A stretch of 56,029 nt of DNA, from contig JAIPJR010000003.1 in the NCBI GenBank assembly GCA_021734045.1, positions 1 to 56,029 of the forward strand, given 5' to 3'. This stretch comes from Fidelibacterota bacterium. GTDB lineage: Bacteria; Fidelibacterota; UBA8477. Of the stretch, positions 8,527-17,392 are shown in pieces (within the stretch, counting starts at the first letter, position 1; each line of letters starts with the position of its first letter). The notes beneath the pieces are model-generated. The model searched no databases and had not been told where the DNA came from. It saw only the letters and a program-made list of their open reading frames with translations. A program made the position numbers and the translations under genes.

Positions 8527-9216
8527 TTATTCCTGTGCGGGAATGGGAATATCCAACAGGGGATACTGTCGCCAGCCCTGGAAATCGAAGTGCCACCATT
8601 CAGTGCGCAACCCGGTGAAGCCATGTTTTTCCATCACCACCTTTAATAGCGCCCGATTCGCAACTTGCTGAGCTGGTAAATCCATGTAGCTGGCATGCGC
8701 TTTTTCCGTAAAGTCATCGTAATCCGTGGGCATTTCCAAGGGATTACCACTGGAATCGGCCAGGGCCAAATCAATAGCGCAACCCCGATTATGTCGCGAG
8801 CCATTGGCGGGATTGGCTACATAGCGATTATCGGGAAAAACCGTCCACATTTTCTTTTGCACGGAGAGCGGACGATAGCCATCGAAAACCAGCAATTGCA
8901 ATCCCAGAGCCTTTAGTTCGTTTTGAACCACAACCAGTGACTCGGCGGCTTCCCGCACCAAATAGGGCGAATCGGATTCGTACAAGACCTGTCCGGTAAA
9001 ATTATTGGCCGTGGCATAGCGGATATCGGTCAACAGGTCAGAGATGAGTGTGCGCAGTTCAATAACCTGAGGGCTGGATTTTTCTGAGTGAGCTGGTTTG
9101 AGATCAGGTGGCGCTGTGTCCAATTGGGCTGGTACCGGGGAACAAGCCCAGAGTGTGGAGAAACTGGCAACGAGCAGAAAGCCGTACCAGAAAAGCGTTC
9201 GAAATTTGTAATTCAT
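8527..9216 (-). CDS. ddpX: D-alanyl-D-alanine dipeptidase (VanX/DdpX type), lipoprotein
   Basis: This is a peptidase of family M15D that splits D-Ala-D-Ala dipeptide. The visible signatures are the arginine motif FDGYRP, the zinc ligands in SRHNRGCAIDLAL (histidine and aspartate) and the catalytic EWWHFD with the last histidine ligand. The N-terminus is a lipoprotein signal peptide with a lipobox LWAC, cysteine 25, so the enzyme should be anchored in the periplasm or outer membrane. It could recycle D-Ala from peptidoglycan turnover. A vanX-type resistance role is unlikely because no vanH/vanA ligase genes are adjacent. Its start faces the divergent gene at 9339 across 122 bp. Confidence 0.9.
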   Translation of the reverse strand: MNYKFRTLFWYGFLLVASFSTLWACSPVPAQLDTAPPDLKPAHSEKSSPQVIELRTLISDLLTDIRYATANNFTGQVLYESDSPYLVREAAESLVVVQNELKALGLQLLVFDGYRPLSVQKKMWTVFPDNRYVANPANGSRHNRGCAIDLALADSSGNPLEMPTDYDDFTEKAHASYMDLPAQQVANRALLKVVMEKHGFTGLRTEWWHFDFQGWRQYPLLDIPIPAQE

Positions 9217-9338
9217 GACCTGCCCCTATCACGATTCTTCATTGGCCGGGTTTCCATGGATGCGGCTAATCTAAGACCGCGATTGAATCAGACGAACCAT
9301 ATTTTGGTTTGGTGAATCTGCCGGATTAATATTCTAGC

Positions 9339-10100
9339 ATGAAGTGGATGCGACGAATTTTCATATTAATCGGGGTATTAACGCTTATCCATCAGTACAT
9401 CTGGTATCAGCGCACACCCAAAATCCCTGCTGAACTGATAGCACCTGAGAAAATGACCGTCTGGGCGAATTCGGGTGGCTTACCATTGACAGATACAACC
9501 CTTCTGGCCTCCATTGAAACGCTGAAAAAGCAGTATGGCGCTCGGCATATTCAATTAAATGTCTTCTATCAGGAGGATAAATGGTACGCATCGAGAGCAC
9601 CAAAAATTACCCTGAATGAAGTAATTTCCACTTTTCCTTTTCTCAATTACTGGCTCGCGCTTGCTGCTGATGACACCATCGGGGTGAAAGCACTGGCAGG
9701 TTTGATCCGGTCTCGGGAGCTGGAGCGGCAGATCGTGTTTTCAAGCAACAATGTAGCGATTCTGCACTATTTGCAGAATGTGCTACCCCGGATTCCCCAG
9801 ATTATACCTCCTGAAGAATTAGAGCGTTTCATGACCTACAGAAAATGGCTGTTGCTACCCTTTTTCCATACAGCTTATGATGTCGCGTTAGTACCGCTGG
9901 ATACGACGCTTGAACAGGGGTACCTCAAACCCAAATTCATCCGTGCGCTGGGACATCTGGGGATTCCGGTGTGGGTGGACAGTGTTGAAAACCTGAGTCA
10001 GGTTTTGTGGTTGGCTGACCGGAAAGTGAAATCTGTTCGGATGGATCGGGTTGATTTGGCCTTGCTACCGAGAGCAACGCTTCAGCCATCATTGGAATAA
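9339..10100 (+). CDS. membrane-anchored protein resembling a degenerate glycerophosphodiester phosphodiesterase
   Basis: The 253-residue protein has an N-terminal membrane anchor (about residues 6-22). The rest follows the order of GDPD-fold landmarks but without their catalytic residues. A43-N-S-G-G stands where the AHRGG motif would be, IQLNV (71-75) stands for the ELDV metal-binding strand, TLNEVI (91-96) resembles the conserved TLEEVL, and VFSSNN (133-138) resembles the S-F strand. Near the end, a GIPVWVDSVENL stretch and VRMDRVDLAL resemble the terminal V-W-T-V-N and D-x-P strands. The catalytic histidines and acidic ligands are missing, so hydrolase activity is unlikely. The assignment is my own reading; it could also be an unrelated novel family. 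It is transcribed alone and ends at a strong terminator. Confidence 0.6.
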   Translation: MKWMRRIFILIGVLTLIHQYIWYQRTPKIPAELIAPEKMTVWANSGGLPLTDTTLLASIETLKKQYGARHIQLNVFYQEDKWYASRAPKITLNEVISTFPFLNYWLALAADDTIGVKALAGLIRSRELERQIVFSSNNVAILHYLQNVLPRIPQIIPPEELERFMTYRKWLLLPFFHTAYDVALVPLDTTLEQGYLKPKFIRALGHLGIPVWVDSVENLSQVLWLADRKVKSVRMDRVDLALLPRATLQPSLE

Positions 10101-10220
10101 AATCAAAGTCTGAATCAATTCAATTGAGTTGCGATAATTAGTCGGGGACGATGCAACGCCTGATTGACCGTCGCCACTAACCGTGCTCATCCGTGCTGAA
10201 AATTTGGTACGAGCCATAAA

Positions 10221-10249
10221 AAAACCGCCCCGGTAAAGGGGCGGTTTTT
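10221..10249. terminator. bidirectional Rho-independent terminator
   Basis: AAAACCGCCCC (10221-10231) pairs with GGGGCGGTTTTT (10238-10249) around the six-base loop GGTAAA. There are A-runs on the left and T-runs on the right, so it can stop transcription of the plus-strand gene ending at 10100 and of the cytochrome gene arriving from the other side. A second perfect 9-bp inverted repeat (CGTAAATCG at 10269-10277 and CGATTTACG at 10290-10298) lies between it and the cytochrome stop codon, but has no T-run. Confidence 0.9.
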
Positions 10250-10314
10250 GTGATCGTCTCGATTGAATCGTAAATCGTTAAATAGCCTGCGATTTACGCA
10301 AAATCGATATTGCT

Positions 10315-11373
10315 TTATTCGTTATTCAGAGCAGTAATTGTGCTGCTCAAAATGTAACGAACATACGCGGGATTATGTACACCCAGACTGCGATCTTCGG
10401 TCAGCGCCTTGTAGTTCAAGACGGCGCCGGCGACCACAGCACTATAGGTGCCGGGAACCGAACTGTCACTACCCGGGGCAGTGGCACCGGTAGCATCCAG
10501 CAGGGTTTTCAGTGAATCCAGTTGTCCCTGAATTTCAGCATCCAGATCATCCATCTTGGTTTCTGCTTCATCAGCCGTATGACAATCCACACAACCGGCT
10601 GTGTTCAGGACCAATGAACCGTGATAATCATAACCCATTTTCATGGTATGACCACCGGCCTGGACACCGTAGGGTTCTGCCATATGACAGGTAACACAAG
10701 CGTCCTCGATAAGTCCGGCATGCGTAAAAGCACCATTGCCTGAATAACCAGATCCGGCATCAAACAAACCTTCACCAGCAAACACGTTGGCTTGTGGTCC
10801 ATGATGCAGGCCATATCGGGAACTGGTGATGGCAATATCAGCACCACCGGCAACCGGCCATGGATCAACCGTACGACCCTGGTGACAGCTGGCACATACA
10901 CTAGCCTTACCAAAATCATAGGTTTCAGACACATTCATCAGCTCAATCGCACCACTCACGGTAAGTGCGTAGTCGTCATCTGTATAACTGTCATGAATAT
11001 TATGACAGGTATAGCAGTTCGGTGGTGCAGGATTGCTGATCATTGCGCCATCGGCTGTGGCATCGTACGATCCGTCCAGATTACCCAAGAAACCCTGACT
11101 GGTGTGGCAAACCGCACAGTCACCGGAATTTCTTTCGAAATTTCCCCCGGTTGCGTGTGTGGAAGCCGCCCACTGGATTTCACGGGCAAACATGGCCTGG
11201 CTGTTGTCATGACATTCGGTACAGGTGGCATTGGCGTCAACGCCATCTGTGCCATCCTGCCCATCTGCTCCCGGAGGTCCGGCCGGACCTTCACAGGAGA
11301 CAGCAAACATCATCAACAAAGCCAGTGAAAAGACGAGCAACACGCTTTTCTTGACATTGTCCCTTAATACCAT
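10315..11373 (-). CDS. hexahaem cytochrome c lipoprotein with collagen-like linker
   Basis: Six C-x-x-C-H haem-binding motifs are visible in 352 residues: CTECH, CAVCH, CYTCH, CASCH, CVTCH and CVDCH. The N-terminus is a lipoprotein signal peptide with cysteine 27 in AVSC. Right after it comes a short collagen-like G-x-y run (GPAGPPGADGQDGTDG) that would act as a stalk. Many scattered histidines can supply the distal haem ligands. The protein should sit on an envelope membrane and carry electrons, perhaps to or from an extracellular partner or a reductase; no partner gene is adjacent. A GAGGAG ribosome-binding site precedes the ATG. The C-terminal ~80 residues lack haem motifs. Confidence 0.9.
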   Translation of the reverse strand: MVLRDNVKKSVLLVFSLALLMMFAVSCEGPAGPPGADGQDGTDGVDANATCTECHDNSQAMFAREIQWAASTHATGGNFERNSGDCAVCHTSQGFLGNLDGSYDATADGAMISNPAPPNCYTCHNIHDSYTDDDYALTVSGAIELMNVSETYDFGKASVCASCHQGRTVDPWPVAGGADIAITSSRYGLHHGPQANVFAGEGLFDAGSGYSGNGAFTHAGLIEDACVTCHMAEPYGVQAGGHTMKMGYDYHGSLVLNTAGCVDCHTADEAETKMDDLDAEIQGQLDSLKTLLDATGATAPGSDSSVPGTYSAVVAGAVLNYKALTEDRSLGVHNPAYVRYILSSTITALNNE

Positions 11374-12069
11374 TTTGACTCTCCTCTGTTCTTTGAAGGT
11401 TTATGCTTCAATACTTTTCGTCTCGTGATTCCCCTCGGCATGATTCTTTTTCAGAAAGTTAATAACTTTCACACCGGATAGCTCCGTTTTTTCTCAAAGA
11501 TCATGCGCGAAAGATCACTTCGTATCTTAAGATGGCACTCTCCCCGCCATCCAAAGACAGCGGAAGTCAGAAATGCGTCGCAGAATTTTCCCATAAACCC
11601 TCTATATAGAATTTCATTCTGCATGGTCGGATTAACGGCAACATTAATGCCAACAGCTATTACAATTCACATCAATTTCCAGACACAGCTATTCAATCGC
11701 AGCTAATTCCATTATTAATTCATGCCTGACACACACTTTCCTGCCAATCGCGAATCCATAGTAAAACTAAGTAGTTACTGCGCCACATTTTCCATGTGAA
11801 TCCCCCCAGAAAAGCAGGCTGGAATTTAGATTTCCATCATTTTGTCAAGGAGCACCGGCGTCCACCTACCGGGATTGGAATTACCCCATTTCTCACTTTT
11901 CACAATTCCATCCTACAAGATTTAGGAATGGAATTTTTCCAATGTCCCGGGATTTCAATTGATCAAAAGTTAGCTATCCCGGACAGGGACAACAATCGAT
12001 AATTCCGACCGTTATTATCGGGTTCCTATTAGGTACGACAAAGGATACCTGTGGATATTTTTCAGCGGT
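11374..12069. other. 696-bp intergenic region with inverted repeats, no gene seen
   Basis: No convincing coding frame lies here. The part next to the cytochrome start should contain its promoter; a short inverted repeat GAAAGTT-AAT-AACTTTC (11454-11470) could be an operator. Further along, AATTCCATCCTA (11904-11915) pairs, with one bulged base, with TAGGAATGGAATT (11923-11935), followed by a T-run as in a plus-strand terminator. Next, GTCCCGGGAT (from 11943) is followed by a partial complement, ATCCCGGAC (from 11975). The region lies between two genes transcribed leftward, so the plus-strand terminator-like hairpin has no obvious gene to serve. Confidence 0.5.
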
Positions 12070-13719
12070 TTATTTCAGTTGATATATCTTGCTGGTGTAG
12101 TCGTCCAACATCCGCCTGGCAGTGAAATTCACGCCGGTTTTAATCGCTTCCCGCATAATCTGCAGCCAAGCGGGACGATCATCGTAAAATGTGGGGATGA
12201 CCTGTTCTGCCAACACTCGGTAAAGCGCATTAGCATCTGAGCGGTCACTGGGGACAGCCGGTTCACCAAAAGCCCAGCCGTTTTCGCCATCGCGACACCC
12301 TTCGTTCCACCAGCCGTCCAAAACGGAGAGACTGGGTACGCCATTCAGTGCGGCTTTCATACCACTGGTACCACTGGCTTCGTTGGGACGTAATGGCGTA
12401 TTCAGCCACACATCCACCCCGGCAGTGATGAGTCGTCCCAGCCACATGTTGTAATTCTCCAGGAAAACCACATTGACCCGACCATTGAGATCGCGGATAT
12501 GCCGGTACAGCTCCTGAATCACATCCTTGCCATGCTCGTCACGGGGGTGGGCTTTGCCGGAAAAGACAAACTGCACCCGACCCTCACAGATTTCGCTTAA
12601 CCGCTCCAAATCGTAAAAGAGCAAATTTGCCCGTTTATAAGTTGCCGCCCGGCGCGCAAACCCAATGGTGAGCAGGTTTGGTGAAAGACCTTTTTGGGTC
12701 ATGGCATTGGAATAATCCAACAGGTTAATTTTATTCTCCAGGTGGGCATCCCAGAGCGCATCATCTGGCACCTCGTTAATTTTCAATAATTCTACTGGTT
12801 CCTGCACCCAGCCGGGCATTTGTTTGTCAAATAAGTGCTGTGTCTCTCGGGCGGTCCAACTTAAATGGTGCACGCCATTGGTAACATCGCTGACCGCGTA
12901 TTGCGGGTACATCTTCCGGGCAACCTCGCCATGAAGCTGAGAAACCGCATTCACCGAACGACTCAGGTTTAAAGCCAGATGGGTCATGGATAACTTGCCA
13001 TGATTATCTGCTAACTCCCGGATGTTCTCCGGTGCGTATTCACCCAAAGCCGGCAATGCACTTTCGTAGGAAAATTCATCATGGCCGGCAGGAACCGGTG
13101 TATGGGTTGTAAAAACACACTGCTGCTGAACCTGCTTCACATTACCACCGGCAGATTTTAGCAGATCCAGCGTAAGAAATGCCGTGTGACCTTCGTTCAT
13201 ATGGTAAACCTGAATGGACTTCTGGTACCCCATCGCCCGAAGTGCCGCCATCCCACCCAGTCCCATAGCCATTTCCTGGTACAATCGGTGTTGATTATCT
13301 CCGGCATACAGACGGTAGCACAGCCGGCGATATTCCGGTGCATTTTCCGGCACATCCGAATCCAGAAATAAAATCGGAACCCGGTAACCACCGGCGCCCT
13401 CTACCCAGTATTGCCAAACAGCCAGATGAATGGTGTGGCTGTTGATGTGAAAAGAGACTTTTATATCCAATTTTTCTAGTAACCAGGAGGGATTGAAGGG
13501 CGGGTATTCTTCGGTCTGCTTCCCTACAGCATCCACATGTTGATTCATATAGCCTTCACGATAAAGCAGCGTGACGCCTACCAACGGTAATCCCGCATCA
13601 GCGGCTGCTTTCACATGATCGCCGGCCAGCACTCCCAAACCACCCGAATAGGACGGTATGCTGGGGGAAACACCAATCTCTGCACTAAAATAGCCCACGC
13701 GGGGTTCAAATTTAATCAC
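12070..13719 (-). CDS. glgP: alpha-glucan phosphorylase (GT35 family, short form)
   Basis: The enzyme releases glucose-1-phosphate from glycogen or maltodextrin. The 549-residue protein starts with VGYFSAEIGVSPSIPSYSGGLGVLAGDH, the N-terminus of the short alpha-glucan phosphorylase type rather than the 800-residue muscle/E. coli type. MNEGHTAF and the pyridoxal-phosphate region RPNEASGTSGMKAALNG, with the cofactor lysine, are intact. I chose the GTG at 13719 because AAGGAG lies 9 bases upstream; an in-frame GTG at 13779 has no ribosome-binding site and would add 20 unconserved residues. It follows the GH57 gene by 70 bp and is the last gene of the carbohydrate cluster. Confidence 0.93.
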   Translation of the reverse strand: MIKFEPRVGYFSAEIGVSPSIPSYSGGLGVLAGDHVKAAADAGLPLVGVTLLYREGYMNQHVDAVGKQTEEYPPFNPSWLLEKLDIKVSFHINSHTIHLAVWQYWVEGAGGYRVPILFLDSDVPENAPEYRRLCYRLYAGDNQHRLYQEMAMGLGGMAALRAMGYQKSIQVYHMNEGHTAFLTLDLLKSAGGNVKQVQQQCVFTTHTPVPAGHDEFSYESALPALGEYAPENIRELADNHGKLSMTHLALNLSRSVNAVSQLHGEVARKMYPQYAVSDVTNGVHHLSWTARETQHLFDKQMPGWVQEPVELLKINEVPDDALWDAHLENKINLLDYSNAMTQKGLSPNLLTIGFARRAATYKRANLLFYDLERLSEICEGRVQFVFSGKAHPRDEHGKDVIQELYRHIRDLNGRVNVVFLENYNMWLGRLITAGVDVWLNTPLRPNEASGTSGMKAALNGVPSLSVLDGWWNEGCRDGENGWAFGEPAVPSDRSDANALYRVLAEQVIPTFYDDRPAWLQIMREAIKTGVNFTARRMLDDYTSKIYQLK

Positions 13720-13789
13720 GCTCAACGACTCCTTTTTATCCAAAGGCCAAACAACGGTTTTTGTTTCACATCCTGACACCTGAAATCTG

Positions 13790-15883
13790 TTACGAATTCA
13801 GAGGTGTCTCCACAGTGAGTGAAAATGAAATTTTCTGCGACTTCCCGGGTGCCAAATCAAAATGCCACAGGGGCAATACACCGGACGCCTGATACACACG
13901 CTCAAAACCCGCTTCCGACATGGAAACAGTCTCAACTGGCGCTCGCCACAGCCGCACCGGATCTAAAAATTCCAGCGCAATCGCGAAATTATCCCACTCG
14001 CTGGCTACACGAACTTCACGAACGCCTTCATTTTCAGCTTTGGTGTTTAGCGTACACCGGGTATCGGCATCACCATTGAGCTCATAATACCTATCCGGAC
14101 TATTACCGCCCAGTAGTCCAAAATTGAACTCATTTCCGTAAAATCCACGGATGGCATGTTCCGAAGTGTTTTTAATGGCAATTTCGAAGCGGAGTCCCTG
14201 GTCCGACATGGTCACCGTTTTCTGCAAGGTCACCGGCAACTTCCAGATAAACCCTGTAGCTGTAAGCCGGATGCCGTCTTTAATGCGATCTACGTGGAAG
14301 CGGGTATTGAGGAAACTGCCACCTTCCACCGTCTCTGACCGGAAATAGCGTTCCAACGATTCATCCTCACCAAAAAAATGGTCAATCCAACTCATGCGCG
14401 GGTATTTATCGATAAACAGGGCATCCTGGAGGTTTTCCTCCTTTGCCAGAACCAGATCATGAATGGAGCCACCAGCGTTTGCAGCAGTGGTAGCTTGCGA
14501 CAATTTGTGGTGATAACTCTCGGAATACCGCGTAAGGGTATTCAATACATTGAAATGGACCGGTACCACATCCAGCTCCTGGATCGCGGCACCATTCTCA
14601 CGGATGAAAACCTGCAACATTGTATTACGAAGTTGATATTCCGGCAGACCATCCTTATCAATATCCACGATTCGCATGGGTTCGTGGGATACTTTATTCA
14701 GGGCTTGTTCCGCTTTCAACAAATGCTCAAAAATTGCGTGACGCAGGTGTGGCAGGTACAATCCACCAAATACACCATGCCAGAATCCGCAATTGCATTC
14801 TGCCCGGTAGAGATCGTCCTTCACTTCGGACGGCAGTGGTCCCACCATTGACGTTTCCAGGTTGGTAATGCGATCCGACAGATCCTGGACACGTTTCTGC
14901 ATCCAGTTGGATTCGGTGTATTTTGAGAGGAAATTCCGCCAAATCCCACCCTTCACGAATGGCCGAGCGAATTCCTCCTCACCGGCATTATGTAGCTGGT
15001 GGACAAACTTTTCCAAATCCTGCCCCAGACTGGTGGGCAGCGTCCACTGGGACATCTCAAAATAGGAAGCCGTTGGTAAATAAATCAATCCCCGGGGCTG
15101 ATGGGTGGTGTAATACGATTTAAAGGTCGTGGTGTGGAGCCAGTCCTGGTTTTCAGTCAGCAGCGTGAAAAAGCGTTGCAGCCATTTCTCTTCATACACG
15201 GTTGTGTAAGTGCCTGGCCAAATGCCGAATTTTTCACCATCATCGGCCATCACCACCACATGTTGACCATCTTCAGTGGCCTTCTCCCGTAAAATATCAA
15301 TGGTTTTCTGGGGGTCATCGAAGGGCATGGCGTAGCGTAATTGCTGAGAAATGGGAAAAACACCCAGCGTCTGCCCCTCATCTTCGGTATTGAAATAACC
15401 GGTAAGCGCTTCCGGGCGTAGGCCGGCCGACAGAAAATGATAGTCGTCCAGAACAATGTAATCCAATCCGGACTGGGCGATGGGTGATACCAGATGGGGC
15501 TCCCAAACACGCTCCGTTAACCAGCTACCCCGGGCGTCATAATTAAACCGCTTTTTTAAATAGCGATTCATTTTACGCAACTGTCCCAGCTTGTCCCGAT
15601 TGGGAATCATGGTGAGAATCGGCTCATAAAAACCAGCAGACAGCAATTCCACAGATCCACGCCTCACCAATGTATCCAGCAGTTCTAAAACCTCTGGCCG
15701 GTTTCCCTCCAGCCATTCAATCAGCGATCCACTGAAATGGAAACTCATCTGGAGCGTGGGGAACTGTTCCAGCGTCTCAAGAAATGGCTGGTACGCCCGG
15801 TCGCAGGCGTCGTGCATGACCGCATCAAAATTGCCTACGGGCTGGTGATTATGAATACCAAAAATAAATTGAATAGATTTCAC
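13790..15883 (-). CDS. GH57 family 4-alpha-glucanotransferase / alpha-amylase
   Basis: The 697 residues open with the GH57 motif GIHNHQP. They contain SWLTERVWEP, with the nucleophile glutamate at residue 124, and MADDGEKFG, with the acid/base aspartate at 214. These positions match the Thermococcus litoralis 4-alpha-glucanotransferase (Glu123, Asp214). The length and the beta-sandwich C-terminal half (DUF1925/DUF1926-like) also match that enzyme (about 660 residues). It would rearrange or trim alpha-1,4-glucans so that the phosphorylase downstream can work on them. Start is a GTG. No signal peptide is present, so it acts in the cytoplasm. A CATCAT-CTTTA-ATGATG repeat (15903-15919) lies just upstream. 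Confidence 0.9.
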   Translation of the reverse strand: MKSIQFIFGIHNHQPVGNFDAVMHDACDRAYQPFLETLEQFPTLQMSFHFSGSLIEWLEGNRPEVLELLDTLVRRGSVELLSAGFYEPILTMIPNRDKLGQLRKMNRYLKKRFNYDARGSWLTERVWEPHLVSPIAQSGLDYIVLDDYHFLSAGLRPEALTGYFNTEDEGQTLGVFPISQQLRYAMPFDDPQKTIDILREKATEDGQHVVVMADDGEKFGIWPGTYTTVYEEKWLQRFFTLLTENQDWLHTTTFKSYYTTHQPRGLIYLPTASYFEMSQWTLPTSLGQDLEKFVHQLHNAGEEEFARPFVKGGIWRNFLSKYTESNWMQKRVQDLSDRITNLETSMVGPLPSEVKDDLYRAECNCGFWHGVFGGLYLPHLRHAIFEHLLKAEQALNKVSHEPMRIVDIDKDGLPEYQLRNTMLQVFIRENGAAIQELDVVPVHFNVLNTLTRYSESYHHKLSQATTAANAGGSIHDLVLAKEENLQDALFIDKYPRMSWIDHFFGEDESLERYFRSETVEGGSFLNTRFHVDRIKDGIRLTATGFIWKLPVTLQKTVTMSDQGLRFEIAIKNTSEHAIRGFYGNEFNFGLLGGNSPDRYYELNGDADTRCTLNTKAENEGVREVRVASEWDNFAIALEFLDPVRLWRAPVETVSMSEAGFERVYQASGVLPLWHFDLAPGKSQKISFSLTVETPLNS

Positions 15884-15939
15884 AAATTTTCTTTCTACAA
15901 CACATCATCTTTAATGATGGCGTTTAATTGAACAGCGGT

Positions 15940-17364
15940 TCAGGTAACCGGATCGACGACCTGGATTTTTAACATATTGGTGGTGCCTGACTGCCCGATG
16001 GGAATCCCGGCTGACAGGACGAATCGGTCGCCAGCTGCTACTGCTTGCAGCGCAGTTAATTTCTCCGTCGCCAGAGCCAGCATCTCATCCGTATTTGCAT
16101 AAGGCTGCACCACGATAGGCTGGACACCCCAGGTCAGTTTTAACTGGCGGGCCACCGGTAGAAACGGTGTCAGTGAATAAATCGTGGCAAAGGGTCGGTA
16201 TTTGGAAACGGCCCGGGCTGTGGCACCCGAATGGGTCATGGTGACAATCACCCGGATATCCAACAGATTGGCAATATTTCCGGATGCGTGGGCAATGGCA
16301 TCCGACTCTGTGTGTTGGGGAATGACCACGGCCATGCGAGGATCCACTTTGGGGTCAATTTCAACTTCGGAAATAATTCGATCCATCTGCTGAACAGTCT
16401 CCACCGGGAATTTGCCAATCGCTGTTTCGCCCGTCAGGAGCAGCGCATCCGTGCCATCGTAAACCGCATTGGCCACGTCGGTTACTTCCGCACGGGTTGG
16501 ATAGGGATTTTCCTGCATGGTAGAGAGCAGCTGAGTCGCGATAACCACGGTTTTCCCCGCCATATTGGCCGTGCGAATAATTCGTTTCTGAATGGCCGGT
16601 AATTGTTCCAGTGGAACTTCTACCCCCAGATCACCACGAGCCACCATCACCCCATCGAATGCCTGAACAATTTCATCCAGGGCGTCCAGCGCTTCCGGTT
16701 TCTCGATCTTGGCCAGTATGGGAATATATTTCTGGTGCTGGTTCATGATGCGTTGCAGGGGCTCAATGTCATCCGCATGACGAACGAAGGAAAGCGCGAC
16801 CCAGTCCACATTTTTTTCCAGTGCGAACTCAAAATCGGCCACATCTTTGGCTGTAATAGCCGGGACGTCTAAATCAATGTTGATGAAATTAACACCTTTA
16901 CGGGGTTTCAAGAATCCGCCCCGCTTCACCCTGACCTCCAACAACTCGTTGGAAATAGAGGCAATCACGTCCAGTAAAATCCGGCCATCGTCCGCGGAAA
17001 TGCGAGCACCCTCTTTCACGCCCCGAAACTTGAATTCACCGGTGAGCGGAATCCCTTCCGTTGGCGCGACTGCACCTGCACACCCCAATAAAACGGCAGC
17101 ACCATCGGTCAACTCCCAGCCATCCGCAAAATCCACCGTACGGATTTTCGGCCCGGCCAAGTCTACCAGAATCGCCGGTCCTACCCCCTCATTTTGAGAC
17201 TCCCAATCTCGGATCCGCTTCAAAATATTATCATAATAGGTGTGATTTTGCTGCGACATGTTAAATCGCACCGCATCCAGACCGGTTGCCAGTAAATCGT
17301 TGAGGCCTGCTTCGCTATCCGAAGCAGGCCCCACTGTTGCAACGATTTTGGTTTTCCGCACCAT
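15940..17364 (-). CDS. pyk: pyruvate kinase
   Basis: The 474-residue protein has the pyruvate kinase active-site signature ILAKIEKPEALDALDEI with the catalytic lysine. It also has MVARGDLGVEVPLE and the GTDALLLTGETAIGKFP loop. It converts phosphoenolpyruvate and ADP to pyruvate and ATP. The N-terminal TKIVATVGPASDSEAGL and the C-terminal allosteric-type domain with MTHSGATARAVSKYRP are complete, so no truncation is seen. It begins 28 bp after gap, so the two are likely co-transcribed. Confidence 0.96.
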   Translation of the reverse strand: MVRKTKIVATVGPASDSEAGLNDLLATGLDAVRFNMSQQNHTYYDNILKRIRDWESQNEGVGPAILVDLAGPKIRTVDFADGWELTDGAAVLLGCAGAVAPTEGIPLTGEFKFRGVKEGARISADDGRILLDVIASISNELLEVRVKRGGFLKPRKGVNFINIDLDVPAITAKDVADFEFALEKNVDWVALSFVRHADDIEPLQRIMNQHQKYIPILAKIEKPEALDALDEIVQAFDGVMVARGDLGVEVPLEQLPAIQKRIIRTANMAGKTVVIATQLLSTMQENPYPTRAEVTDVANAVYDGTDALLLTGETAIGKFPVETVQQMDRIISEVEIDPKVDPRMAVVIPQHTESDAIAHASGNIANLLDIRVIVTMTHSGATARAVSKYRPFATIYSLTPFLPVARQLKLTWGVQPIVVQPYANTDEMLALATEKLTALQAVAAGDRFVLSAGIPIGQSGTTNMLKIQVVDPVT

Positions 17365-17392
17365 TTTATTGAATCACCTGATTGGGTATCCC

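Noticed and set aside
8527..9216. Glycopeptide resistance locus (vanX)
   Set aside because: The dipeptidase has a lipoprotein signal and no adjacent vanH, vanA or vanR/S genes, so peptidoglycan recycling is more likely.
10792..11328. 178-codon plus-strand frame
   Set aside because: It is antisense to the multihaem cytochrome, whose six CxxCH motifs and lipobox fix the true strand and frame.
11796..12002. 68-codon frame in the long intergenic gap
   Set aside because: No ribosome-binding site and no recognisable features; it also runs through the terminator-like hairpin at 11904-11935.
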